From the NCBI GenBank assembly GCA_964007475.1, contig OZ023273.1, forward strand, positions 130,752,732 to 130,816,731: a DNA stretch of 64,000 nucleotides, in the 5' to 3' direction. Positions 1 through 12,379 of this stretch are shown here, in pieces. Each line of letters opens with the position of its first letter. The first letter of the stretch is position 1. Source of the stretch: Hybos culiciformis (taxonomy: Eukaryota; Arthropoda; Insecta; Diptera; Hybotidae). Made by a program: the position numbers and the translations under genes. A model generated the notes under the pieces. It saw nothing but the letters and a program-made list of their open reading frames with translations, was not told where the DNA came from and did not search any database.

Positions 1-475
1 GTAGACACAACTCTATTATGTGCCACAAATGCAGAAGAGCCGTTCACGCGAATTGTGTTTCAGTGTTTAAACTTGACCGAATTCTGATTCCGATGAAAAT
101 TTGGAATGAATCCATACCATATTGCAATTTTATTTTTATGTCAATTTTCAGTAATTTCTTTATGTTTACAGCCACTGGGTGCAAGTGAAATTCTATAAAT
201 TTGAATACATTTCTAAATGATACATTTTTCAGTTTCAGTTTTTCAAAATTTTCAGCAATTTTCCAAAGGGTGGCAACCTGCAAGCCTAAATTTGAAGAGT
301 TCGATTTTAGATACTTTTGAAAATTTGCTATAGAATTTTTATTTTTTGAGATTTCAAATGATTTCTAGGCCAGGATTGTAGCATTTTACTTTCTCTATAT
401 ATACTTTTTGTACAATACGTTCATTTTTTGACCAGTTATGATCAAAAAAGTTATGGGGTGGCAACCTGCAAGCAT
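1..475 (+). other. Possible transposon or gene fragment with a half zinc-finger motif and a direct repeat
   Basis: Reading frame 3 is open from base 3 to about 185 and begins with a Cys-x2-Cys ... His-x2-Cys arrangement (MCHKCRRAVHANCV), which resembles half of a PHD-type or other treble-clef zinc finger. The rest of this frame is hydrophobic, AT-driven and unremarkable. Further on, a motif of about 17 bases (ggtggcaacctgcaagc) occurs twice in the same direction, near 269-286 and 457-474. The region is less AT-rich than its surroundings. It could be the edge of a mobile element or of an exon cut by the window boundary. No full domain is visible, so I assign no function. Confidence 0.25.
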
Positions 476-3400
476 CTCCCCCAATAAATATCGTATTTTT
501 CTTGAATTCTTCTTTTTTTCTCTGTTGTATATTATTAATAGAAATCAGAGCTGAACAGGCACGTATCTAGTGGAGCAGACAAGTAGAAAAGATAAAAAAA
601 AATATTTCGTAATGATTTATTTTCTTATTCTTATTCCTAATAATTTTTAATGTTTGAAGATCTGTATAAGTGATCTTATAAAAAAACGTCGCCTGTCAAC
701 ATCAAATCAACTAATCCATAGTTATTCTTAACCGGTTGGCAAATTCAATATAAATTAAATATCAGGGTTATATTAGTATCAAAGGCAAAAATTATGTTCC
801 TTGAGTCCGTGACTAAAAAAAATATTAGGAACCGTCAGTATAATTCAAGCTTATAGCTGAAAAATTCGCCAAATTATTATAAATGAATGTAAGTAGGAAA
901 TATACGGAGAATCAAAGTACATACCGTACTACCCACTCTTAATAGTAGAATAAATTTGCAGAAAATTTCGTTGTAAATTTTCCGAATAAAATTTTTTGTA
1001 ATATCTATCCAGGTTAAACTGATACTTTTATTTTACCAAAAAAAAAATTCCTAATAATTGCTGATAAAAATCCTGGAAATTACAAAGAAAAATGGAAGAA
1101 CAATCATAAACTTAATATTTTGAATATTAATGCATTTACTTGCACTTGGTTAATGTTAAAGCTTAACAAAATTTATAATTTTAATATACATTATTTTTAT
1201 TTCCTGAAATTTAAATTTTAATTCAATTTTGTAACGAAGCGTTGAATTATCTTTATTAGAAAATTTATTAGATTTTATATTTTTCAAGTTCTCTGCCAAA
1301 TAATCTTAGTTTTTATATCAAAATAAATAATTTTTAATTTGAAAAAAAAAACATTTTTTTTTTTGAACATCATATAATGTTAGATGCAATATCAAAATGA
1401 TTTTATTTCTCAATATTATTAAATGCATTTTATTGCATGCATATTATTATTAGTATTTGTGTACGAAAAAAAAAAAAAACAAGAGGTTAAATTTACGTGA
1501 AATTATTATTATGTATTATAAATTTAAGTACCTCTACATTATGTGAAATTATTCACTTTATTGTAAATAAATATTTTTTACATACATTAATATGTTTTTG
1601 AACTTGAAATTTATTATAAACTATATATATATATATAAAGCCTAAGTTGCATGCAAGTGTAATATTAATATAGAAATATCATGAATATTTAAAAATAAAT
1701 ACGATGATTTATATTTATAATAAATTTATGACATCGTCGTGATTAATCGATAATATATTTTATAAATTCATATTGACGCATCAAAATATTTAAAATTTAG
1801 AAAAGGCGTAGATAATTAAAAATTAAATGTTTTTATAAGATTTAGAATTTAAAAATTTTCTAATGGTAAAGTTCACTATTAAAATTTTGTGTTAATATCT
1901 CTAAACAAATTCTTAAACTATATATTCTGTTACTACGATTGGCTATACTGTGCAAGGTGCAAGTCATTGGATCCAGGGAATGTTTTACAAAAAATTATGC
2001 ATTAGTTTCCAAGCCGACATACGTTCTTTTTATATGAAATTTTCTTTGAAATTGTTTTCATGTTTACAACTGTAACATTGCATTTTTATTTTAACAAATA
2101 AAATTAATAAATTTTTTCGGAAAACATTTTGAATAATTTCTTAATTTAACTTTTTAAATAATTTGATAAAAATTTAACTTTAAGCTGAGTTAAGACCTTT
2201 TCTTAATTTATAATTTTTAATACACATTTTTATTTGACTTTTATTTAAGATTTAAAACTTCAAAAAACTTTTCTAAAAATTTTCAATCGATTGAGGTGGA
2301 TACAAATGGACAATTTTATTACTCTTCCCATTCATATTAATAAGACGACATATAATAATAAGAAAATTAGTACTACAAGTACATTCCTATATTAACTATA
2401 TATACAAATAAGGGCTGAGTTACAGACTGATAAAATTAATATTAAAAACCTTAGGCTCCTTAAAAAATGAAAATAGCGATAACAACCAAATTCAAAGAAC
2501 ATCATTAATATAAAATTTATACACGTCTATCTAATAAATAAGTGAATACACAAAATAAATAAGTGAATACACAAAATTTTCTACCTTGACACTGGGAAAC
2601 TTTTTCATACGAAAAAACTAAAAATTAGTAATTTGATACATGATGAACTAGAAACAATTCAGCACAGATTGTTAAATTTAATTCAACAAAAGAAAATTTA
2701 AAAATCATATCTCAAACATGCCAATCTATTATTTATTTAGTATTTACCAGTAAATCTGTGGTAACTACATAATTAAAAACGAAAAATCAAATATTTCAGT
2801 TATTTGGCAGAATTTAGTGTAAATTCTTTTTTACTTTTTAATGAATAAAATTAAATTTGAATTATAATTTTAAAAAAGTTATTTACTAAAGATAGTATTT
2901 CATTAACAAATTGTACTGAAATACATTTATATTAAAATAAGATTGTGATGGTACCGAGATACAAAAGAATAACTTCTAAAGCTCTACAATTGTCCAATCA
3001 ACATGCAAAAAAAAGGAAAAATTAAGAGGTGGTTAATTTGTAGATTCGACCCCGTTTTTCTATAAAAAGGCTATGTTGTTTTACAAAATCTAATTATAAT
3101 TTAAAATTTCCCAAACAAGTTCTCGGGAAGTAACTAAACAGAATTTTTCATTATTTTAAACGAATTAATCCAGCTTTTCCTATTTAAGAATATTGAAAAT
3201 AAATCACATTTATGTGTATATAGTTGAAAATTTGTTTTGATTTAATGGTTGTAGTAAATTATTATATGTAAATAACTTTGAATATTTACGATCGATGTGT
3301 AAATAATGTTTCCGTCGAATAAATTTTGATTATTTATGTTTATTTACCCTTTTTCGTGTACCTTTTTCACTAATTAATACAAAAAAAGTTTGTATACACA

Positions 3401-3797
3401 TTATTAAGTATTGTATATACATTATATATAAGTATATAACATAGATTTTTTTGTAACTAAAATTAAAAACCAATTTACCAAAAGAAAAATTCTAATAAGG
3501 ATGAGTACAAAGTTAAATGAAATATTGACAAAATAATTATTATAAGTTTTATTTGAATATATTACCTTCTAAAGCACTCAAAAATACAAATATATCTTTT
3601 TTTCTCGCTAATATCAACAGTAAACCGATTTTAACAATATAAATGGTTATAAGAATCAAAATCAACTTCAAAATGTATATTAATTAAAATTCAATTATAC
3701 TATTAATAGATGTGAAATCAATTCGATTCGAAATGGTTAGTAAATATATTTTTTATTCGAAAATTTTGTTTATTTTGGTAATTAATGGAATTGATTA
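476..3797. other. AT-rich non-coding stretch
   Basis: No open frame of credible length or composition is present. It contains poly-A/poly-T runs, a short (TA)n tract near 1620-1640 and a tandem duplication of about 22 bases near 2533-2576 (unit taaataagtgaatacacaaa). I see nothing else in it. Confidence 0.6.
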
Positions 3798-3805
3798 AGC
3801 ACAGT

Positions 3806-4724
3806 CAGGGTTGGACTGGCCCACCGGGACAACCGGGACCTTTTCCGGTGGGCCGGTAATATTTGGACCGATAAATTAAATTTTTTTATTACTAATTATT
3901 TTAAAGATACAATGGAATCTGATTTAAATATATTTTGATTGGAAATGATTTTGGGAAAGAATCGAAGTATAATAACTTCGAAAGTACGGTACTTAGTGCT
4001 AAACAATTAAACTTTGAAAATGCTGTAAACAGGAAAGTTATATTCAAAAAAATTTTTAATTAAAAAAGAAAACAGGGTAAAAAAAATATTTATTAATTGA
4101 TTCGATGAGATTCCAACTCTCTAGTCCTCTTTTGTTCTAAAATATATCAAATGTATGAGATTTCCGTGGCTCATTTGACTTAGATTTAAATAATTTAAAT
4201 ACTGTTTTCAATTCCAAAATTTTAGTTTATAATCGTCATGTTTGGAAAGAAAAACGAATATAGATTATTTATTCAAATAGTTTTATTAAAATTTAAAGCT
4301 CAAAACCCATATTCGAAATCAATTTAAAAAGATTACATAAAAGTTTATATTTGAATAGTGTTAGTAGTGCTCCCAGAAACTTTAAAATTAAAAGCAACAT
4401 TTATGATATCAGAAAATTTAGAAATTTGTTAAGGAGTTATTGTAACTTGATTTGATCGTTAAAACAGCTAAAGGTATATTCTCCTTTCCATTACAGTGAA
4501 AATAGACGGATGGCGTCATGATTTACAAATACTTAATTTAATTCTTACAATTTTTCGTTCAGTTCCTATACTTTTTTTTATATAGTATTGAATTAAAAAA
4601 ATTAGAAACCCAGTGTTTATAGAAATGCGTATTGGGCCTATATTCTAAATAAGCATTGCATTTTTTTTATATAAAGAAGTGGATAAAACTTCCCGTTTTA
4701 ATTTTTATAGCCAGTCCAACCCTG
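3806..4724. mobile_element. Non-autonomous hAT-type DNA transposon
   Basis: The element begins CAGGGTTGGACTGGC at 3806 and ends with the exact reverse complement, GCCAGTCCAACCCTG, at 4710-4724. It is flanked by a perfect 8-bp duplication, agcacagt, at 3798-3805 and 4725-4732. An 8-bp target duplication and CAGGG-type termini are hallmarks of the hAT superfamily. Just inside the left end is a GC-rich stretch (ggcccaccgggac) with a second inverted copy (gtcc/ggtgggcc). The 919-bp interior has no transposase-like open frame, so the copy depends on a transposase elsewhere. Its perfect termini and duplication suggest a fairly recent insertion. Confidence 0.88.
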
Positions 4725-4732
4725 AGCACAGT

Positions 4733-5193
4733 AAATTCAAAGTTTTGATTTAAGTTTAATCACAAAAAAAAAACCGAATATTGTTGGGAATGAAATATAA
4801 ATTTTTATGCATTATATTAAAAATTCTATTTAGTTTTGCACACTAACCAAATTTTATTTTGTTATCTGCCCGGCGCATTATATGATTGTTTTTATATGGT
4901 GAACAGGTATAATAACTGAAACTATAACTAACTTCAGAATTTTAATTAGGTGAACTAACATTATATTTATTGTTAATTAACTAATATAAATTAGTTATTA
5001 TTTTTAAATTAATAAGGTATACCTAATCAATACAAAAAAATGTTCTATATGTAAAAACAATTTAAAAAGAAAATTAAAATTTTTTGCAATATTAAATATT
5101 TAGTAGGTAGAAACATTATATGTTTTTCCAATTATTGTTTTCGTACATTTTATTAATAATTTAATTTCATTAATCCAAATTCATAATATGGTT
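4733..5193. other. AT-rich non-coding stretch
   Basis: No credible coding frame, RNA gene or repeat is seen between the hAT element and the next foldback element. Confidence 0.55.
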
Positions 5194-5462
5194 GGTGTGC
5201 GGTCATAAAATCCCCGGTCATAAGATCCCAATACAAAAATCTTTGGGATTTTATGACCGAAATCGTGGGGATCTTATGACCGTTTAAATCGGTCAAAACA
5301 TCTCCGGGATTTTATGGCCGCAACTCTCTGGAAATTATGACCGTTTAAATCGGTCATAAGATCCCTGGGATTTATGACCGTTTAAATCGGTCATAAGATC
5401 CCCGGGATTTTATGACCGAAATCGTGGAGATCTTATGACCGGGGATGTTATGTCCGGTAGCC
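5194..5462. mobile_element. Foldback MITE made of alternating 15-bp words (family 1)
   Basis: This 269-bp element consists almost entirely of a 15-bp word, ggtcataagatccc(c), repeated about 13 times in alternating orientation. Several copies are separated by spacers such as tttaaatc or aaatcg. The two ends are inverted copies of each other (CGGTCATAAAATCCCCGG at left; the complement of CCGGGGATGTTATGTCCG at right). It is flanked by the direct repeat atatggtt(g) at 5186-5193/4 and 5463-5470/1, consistent with an 8-9-bp target-site duplication. Duplication length and GG-starting ends allow a MULE- or hAT-mobilised element. No coding frame is present. The composition is clearly more GC-rich than the host DNA. 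Confidence 0.8.
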
Positions 5463-8400
5463 ATATGGTTGCATAATAAATTTATAATGTTGTTATGTTG
5501 GTTGTATCTTGAGCAAAAAATTCAATAATTAAAATGTGAACAAAACTTGAATTTTCTCTGAAAAGTATATATATAGAAATCCGAAAACTTTTTCAATATA
5601 GGAATTTTCACTGATTTGTGTGTTTCGAAAAATTCAAGCTTCATGTATGTCCACATTTTTAATTTCCCTTAATAATAATAAGTAAGCAATGGTGATGAAT
5701 TATACATATGTTTAATTTTCATCAAATTCCACAAATTTCTTTTAGACCCTATTTATTTATTTGAGTACACAATTGTTTCTAAATTGAGAAAATAATTTTT
5801 TAAATTTTTTAATTTTCCTAAATTGTACTAAAATATTTCATTATCGTGTATACGCCAATGAAACAATTATACAACTCATTAAGTTTTAGTTCAATCGCAG
5901 AAAGTTTTATTAAAATAATTATTATATTATATTTTACGTCAAATAAATATGACAAAACTATACTTTTTTTTTCTCAGTTTTTGTTCATTGTGGAAGTAAA
6001 CATTATTGATACCGTATCAAGTTTTAATAAAAAGATTACATTAATATTATCTATTGGACCAGCGTAGGTTGCACTAACGTTAAAAAAGTGGTGTATATTA
6101 TACAAATAAATTTTAATTTGCTCTCTTCATAAATGTAATGAACTCAAATGTATATACACTATATCCTCATTTACCAATTTTGAAAGTATTTTCTGAATAA
6201 TTCATCACTATATGCTCTTTTAATATAAAAAATACTTAATTACATACTTACTTTTTCTACGTTATTAAAAACTGCGTTAACCCAATGGAACATAAAATTA
6301 AATATTTTTGGTAAATCAAAGTTGTATACAAATTTCAATCTATGTAAATTTTCTTCTTAAGGTTGAAAACTTGGATAACCTTGGTCCAGGCACTTAATTT
6401 TTTTTTTATTTATTATTATTTTAATCACAGCTAATTATATTAACTTTATAATACTTCAATTTTAATTAAATATATTTATTTTATTCAAAGCAAAAAAAAA
6501 AACAAACACACAAACATCAAAATACTAATTATTATAATTTTTTTTCCAATTTTTTAGCACTAGATAAAAATCCTCATCTGACAGTTTAAAAATCTTTTCA
6601 ACATTTTATAATCTATTATTAGTAAATTTTTGACAATTTTCTTTTTTGGACCCGTTGTAGAAAGTTTTTTTTTACAAAAAGTTTATTCTGTTTGAAATTA
6701 AAAAAATAATTTTTTTTTTATATTTACACAACTTTAATAAATAACCTAACATTTATTAATAATTTTAATTTTTTTCAGCAAATTTCTTTAATAGTGGAAA
6801 ATTTTCTGGTTTTACGGATTAGGTTATATTGGAAGTCTATCGGGAGCAGTTAATTTTCTTCATTTAAGATATCATGCATTTTTGTGTATCATCAAATTTA
6901 ATAAATAATTACAATAAAACATAAAATGATATTTAAATTTTGGCTCCAGAATGATATAATGGAGTGTAGTATGAAGTTCTTAATAGATAAGATGGAATTC
7001 AAGTTAATTTCATCTAATTGATTATAATTTTGAAGATAAGGCTTAAAAATTCTAAAAATTATTTCACTAATAAAAGTACAAAGATTTAAAGAAAAAGGTC
7101 CTGAAGGATTTTTTTTATGTATAACAATCAAGAACTTTCTGCGTTTATTTTCTAAACAATATATGTAAATTCATAAATATAATGTAATATTTCTATGTAA
7201 ATAATTTATTTAGAAGAAAAAAATGTCAATAAATTTTTTTACATTATATAAAGTTGTGTAAATTTATTATATTGTCCTTTTTATTTATTAATTTCATATG
7301 AAATATAGTCGCACTATATTTTAATAATTTATTTATTCTTCGCAAAAATTATTATTAGTTATTTCAATTTTGTGATAATTATTTTGTTTTGTTTTCTTTT
7401 TTTCTATATTTTATTTTTTTTTTTTTGATTAATTCTCCGGAGCCACTTTGTTCCTTTCACTGAAAAAATAAAATAAAAATAAGAAAAATAAATTATTAGC
7501 TTTTTTACCTGCTAAATAATAAAAGTTTTTGCAATCAAATAAAAATATAGTTATATATACAAGTATTAATAATATATAAAAAAAAAAAATAACAAAAATA
7601 TACTTTTTTTTACATAAGAAAAATATTTGTTGTATTTTTTTTTTACGATTTATTATTATTATTTTGGAGATATTATTGAGTTCAATATTTTTTAAATTAT
7701 TTCGATTTTATTTTCTCAAAATACTTTATGTGCACGTTTATTGCTAATTTTTACTCTATTTTCTAGAAACTTTTAAACGCAGCAAAAAAAAATCAACAGA
7801 ATTATACGTATTTAACAAATAAGCACATTTTATGAACTTTTGTTATAAAAAAATATACAGAAACTATTGAAAATTTTGAACCTTAAATAAATACATAGCA
7901 AAACTAATATATAGGAAAATTTATTAATCGATAAGGAAATATTTTATTGAAATTATTGTCTTTTAAATCAAAATATTACAATTATGCATATAATTATAAT
8001 ACTGAAGTGTATAAAATGTCATAAACTTTTCATGCAAATAAAAATCACAAAGTATATAACTCCAAGTCGAACCTATAAAATGATTATATAGGGAAAATAT
8101 ATTTGTTTTGAATGAAAATTAAATATTAAATCATGTCGGCGATAGTGTGATTTGTGATAGTGTTTTATCCAGTTGAGCTATTTTTTAGCCCAAAATTGAA
8201 GTTCTTCAGAAAACGTAGAAACAAAATCTCTTTTATTGGTTAGATCAAATCTAAAAATTCAGGAAAAATACAATTTTTTCATATTTCGAATGTTCTTTTA
8301 TTAAAAATTTTATTTTTTTTTTTTGTTTAATAATTTTAAAATTATGTTTGATTATTTGTTAATTGTTTTTGCACAGCTTTTTTTGAAATCAAAATTTAAA

Positions 8401-8585
8401 AAACACCGTTTTTTGGTAGTTTTTGGAAATTTTACAATGTTTGCACAAATTTGACTTATTTTTGGTTGTGATTCCTAAAATGTTCATAATGTGAGATTCA
8501 TAATATAAAAGATATAAATTAATTTGTAGTTTAAAATATTTACGGAAAATTTAGATTTAAATTAAATTAAATTTAAATTGATCTT

Positions 8586-8606
8586 GTGACGTCGCAATTG
8601 ACGTCA
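8586..8606. promoter_or_regulatory. Paired CRE-like octamers
   Basis: A gtgacgtcg core and a perfect palindromic TGACGTCA (8599-8606) lie within 21 bases in a very AT-rich context. TGACGTCA is the consensus binding site of CREB/ATF bZIP proteins. There is no promoter or exon nearby to give it meaning, so this may be chance. Confidence 0.2.
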
Positions 8607-11600
8607 TTAACGTTATAATTTTGTTACAATTTTTAAATTTTTTGTTTTTGTGTTTCTTTAATAAGATACGTTTTATTTTATGTAACTTTGGTTATCAATT
8701 TTGCACGTAAAATATATTTTCAGTTGAACATATCGTATTTGTTCTTAATATACACCTATGTCAAAAAAATATTATTCCTCAGAAGTAAACAGCCGATGAA
8801 ATTTTTAATTCCTTTTATAATGATACAACTAAGTTAAAGGGAATTTATAAAAAAAAAAGAAATAGTAATAAGAAAAATTAAATTAAAAATTAAATGTTTA
8901 TGAAATCGTTGGCACAGCGGACATTTACGTATACTTTCAAAAATTATATAGAAATATATTAATTAATTTTTTTTACGTCACAACAATCACATAGCATCCC
9001 ATACAAAGTATTTTGTAGTTATATAAACTTTCAAAAACAGTCAGATTACTAAAAGATCATATGAATTATAAAGATTAACGCGAAAATTACGAACATATAT
9101 ATCTTGAAGTTACGACGAAAACTTGAAAGAATGTCTAATCAAGGTTTTTTTTATAATATATTTTTATGTATATTCCTTGCAATGTAAACATAGCAAGATT
9201 AGCTATTTGTCATAACAAAGGAAAAATAGATCGTACTTTTACTTTTTAATATATACATATACGATTATAGCAACATTTTATATAAAAATTAAAAAAATTC
9301 ATTGTATATATTTATATATATTTTATGTTATTTATTCTAAGCTAGAAAACAAAGGAAACTATAATTTTGGTGCATGTCAAATTTTGTTACAATTTATTTG
9401 CTATACATTTTTGGACGAGTTATTATATTTTTAATCAGCACATTCTGCAATTTTAATTACAATCTAGCTGATTTTCCTCTGTTTTTTTTTTTTCACTACA
9501 CTGTTACTGTACTTCTAAAATTTAGAATCTAAATCTATAACAAGATATAGATTAATTGTTGTAAATATTCTCTATTTCTTTAGTCTTTTTTTTTTCCGTA
9601 AACAATTTTTACATAAATAAAATATCTGAAGGGAAAATGTAGTGTTTTTTTTTTTTTAATAAGTTGGAGAACGAAAAAAAAATAAACTATTTCATAAGCC
9701 AAAAATATTTATTTTTTTACAATTTTATTGCATAACATAAAAAAAATATATTTTCAATATTATTATTATTATTAAATTAAGTTTTCAATTTTTTTTTTTT
9801 TTATTATTGATTTTAGGAAATTAAAAAAAAAAAATTATACACATTTTCATTTGGAATTTACTATTTATCAGTGTTTAATTGGTATTTTCATTAATTTAAT
9901 AAAAAAAAAAAAAGTTACCTTTAACTGCTTTGGCGCGCAAATTTTTTTTTACTGAATTTTTGATTGCACACTTCGAACTTTCTTCAACAAAAAGATGTCG
10001 AGCTTCTTAATTACGAAAAAATTTATTCTTCCGAAATATTTCATTTATTTATAGAAATAATACAATGTTATATATATATTTTTTTTTAATGAATTGCATT
10101 AAAATAAAAAAAAAATAAATAAAAATATAAATATGTTAATATATAGTTTTTTGTTTAAGTATTTTTAAACCGCTTCGTTAGATTTAAATGAAAACAAACC
10201 GTTTGCTTAGGTCTCAAGTTCATTAATGATTTCTCCTTTCGCTTTGTGGTATATTTTTATTTTCTTTTAATTTCATTTAAAAAAAAAAAGTTATGGTAAA
10301 ATTAAAATTATTGGCAATTGCATTAAATTGAATGATTTTCTATGGGGTTATATTTTCTTTTAAAATAATTAACGAAAATTTGATAATTAAAACGAGCAAA
10401 AAGAAGTGAACGATATATATTTGTATATAATTTAACGTCAACATTTCAATCTTAATTGCACGTCCAATGCAAAAACATAAAGATTTTATTTAATTAGTTT
10501 TTAAGGTTTGACAAATATTAAAGAATTATAATTTTAATTTTAATTTAAATAAATTTCAAAATTATATAATTATTAAAAGTGTTTGTTCATTGGCTTTTAA
10601 AAAAAAAAATTACATAAGAATTTATTATTGTTAAGGATTTTGAATTTTCTATCTTTTGTGTTGTTACGTTTTAGAAGAAATTAGACAATTTCATTGAATT
10701 ATTCTTATTATCGCTCCTACAAATACTTTCGGAAAAAAAATTGAAATTTCCACTTCTAAAAGTACTTTTCATTCTTGAGAACTGAAAAGAATTTGACAAT
10801 TACATTAAAAAAAAAATAGGTGCGAACAAGGTTTAAAATCATAAAATTATAGCGCTTTCAAGAAACGTCGACATTAAATTAAGCTTATAGGGTAAACATA
10901 AAACGCAAGCATAAATTTCTCTCTTTAGAAAGCCAGTAATTAAATATTTCTCCTAAATATTTTACAACAAAAAATTTTCCTAATTTTAATTTACAAACAA
11001 AATAAAATTTTCGTACCTTTTTTATTATTATTTATTTATTTTGTATTTTCATTTATTTATGTTTAGTACTAAATTTTTATAATGAATACATAATTATTTG
11101 ACTATTTCATAAGAACATGTTATTTTTAAAAAATTAAAAAAAAACAATTTTTAAAATATAATTTCAGTAAAAAGAAGAGAAAAAATCAAAAGAAAAATAA
11201 ATAAAATTAAGCTCCTTTTCTGTATGACGAAAAAAGAAAAATTTGAGAAACTTTAGCATCTTAAGAATTTTCTTTTTTGGCATACAATAATTTGTGTCGT
11301 GACATATTTTTAAATATACAATTTATTTATAATGAAAAATCTTGTGCAAATAGAAAAAAAAATAATTGTAACTTAAAAATGCCAAAATCATAAATACATC
11401 TGTAGTGAAAGACATAAATATTTTAGTTCTAAAAAAGTTAAAAAAATTAGCATATTTTTTGATTTAATAACATTTTGTTAATTTACAATGTATGTAGACA
11501 TAAATAATATTTACATTGTACATTAAAATGTTAAAAGCGAAATTTTCTTTCAATAACGTCCCGAAGCTAACTCAATTGATTTACTTATCTCGCCTGAGGT

Positions 11601-11708
11601 ATTTTATCTTATTTCAAAGTATAATTATATAATTTTTTTTTCGTGAAGTATGGTCAATTCGATAATAAAATTACATTATGAAGAGTCCTGATGAAATTGA
11701 TTCACCAA

Positions 11709-11733
11709 ATTATTATTATTATTATTATTATTA
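11709..11733. repeat. (ATT)n microsatellite
   Basis: About eight uninterrupted TAT/ATT triplets. Confidence 0.9.
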
Positions 11734-12120
11734 ATCAAAAGCTAATTCAAATAATTAATAAAAAAAAAACAAAAAATAAACGAAGTGATTCAAACATATA
11801 AACATGATTTTCCAATTTTCCCATATTTTTCTAATTTTAAATATAATATCATTAAATTCTTAAAGATTCATTTGATTTTTTTTTAATGCAAATCACCAAA
11901 TTAATGTCAAAGAAAATGACCGGAATGGAGGACAAATTTGTATATTTTCGCTCTTAATTTATCAATGTCTCAACAAACATTATATATAGAGATGAAAATG
12001 ATGTTGACATTTTAGCGGTATTACGATAATGAAAAAAATTTAAAAAGAAAATTCACTGCTCTGAAATTCAAATTATATTCAATTAAAATAATCGAAATTT
12101 AATCGATAACAACCATAATA

Positions 12121-12377
12121 TCGTCTGCTAAGAAATAAAACAACGTATGATATTTATACGTCATTATTAGATAATATCACCATTCGATTCCTCGTACTCG
12201 ATTTTATAAGTACAACTATTTTGCAATATTCGTAATGTTAATTAACATGTTTTTTTTAGATGAAAATTTTACTTGATATTTTTGCATACGTTTTTTTAAT
12301 TTTCAAATCTTCAAACTGAAATTACTCGAAACTATACTTTTCATTATACCTACATTGTTTCATTTCTCAGCAGACGA
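12121..12377. mobile_element. TA-flanked MITE
   Basis: The left end TCGTCTGCTAAGAAAT and the right end, whose complement reads TCGTCTGCTGAGAAAT, form inverted repeats. Similarity continues about 12 bases further inward (AAAACAACGTA against GAAACAATGTA). Each end abuts a TA dinucleotide (12119-12120 and 12378-12379), the target duplication of Tc1/mariner-mobilised MITEs. The element is 257 bp with no coding capacity. Confidence 0.7.
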
Positions 12378-12379
12378 TA

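Larger units (their letters stand above)
5472..12118. other. Long AT-rich non-coding stretch
   Basis: About 6.6 kb has no supportable gene. Short open frames occur (for example 5846-6067 and 6898-7131 on opposite strands), but their residues are AT-driven (Phe, Ile, Lys, Asn, Tyr) and show no domain. There are many poly-A and poly-T tracts and an (ATT)n microsatellite at 11709-11733. A pair of cAMP-response-element-like octamers lies at 8586-8606 and is listed separately. Confidence 0.6.
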
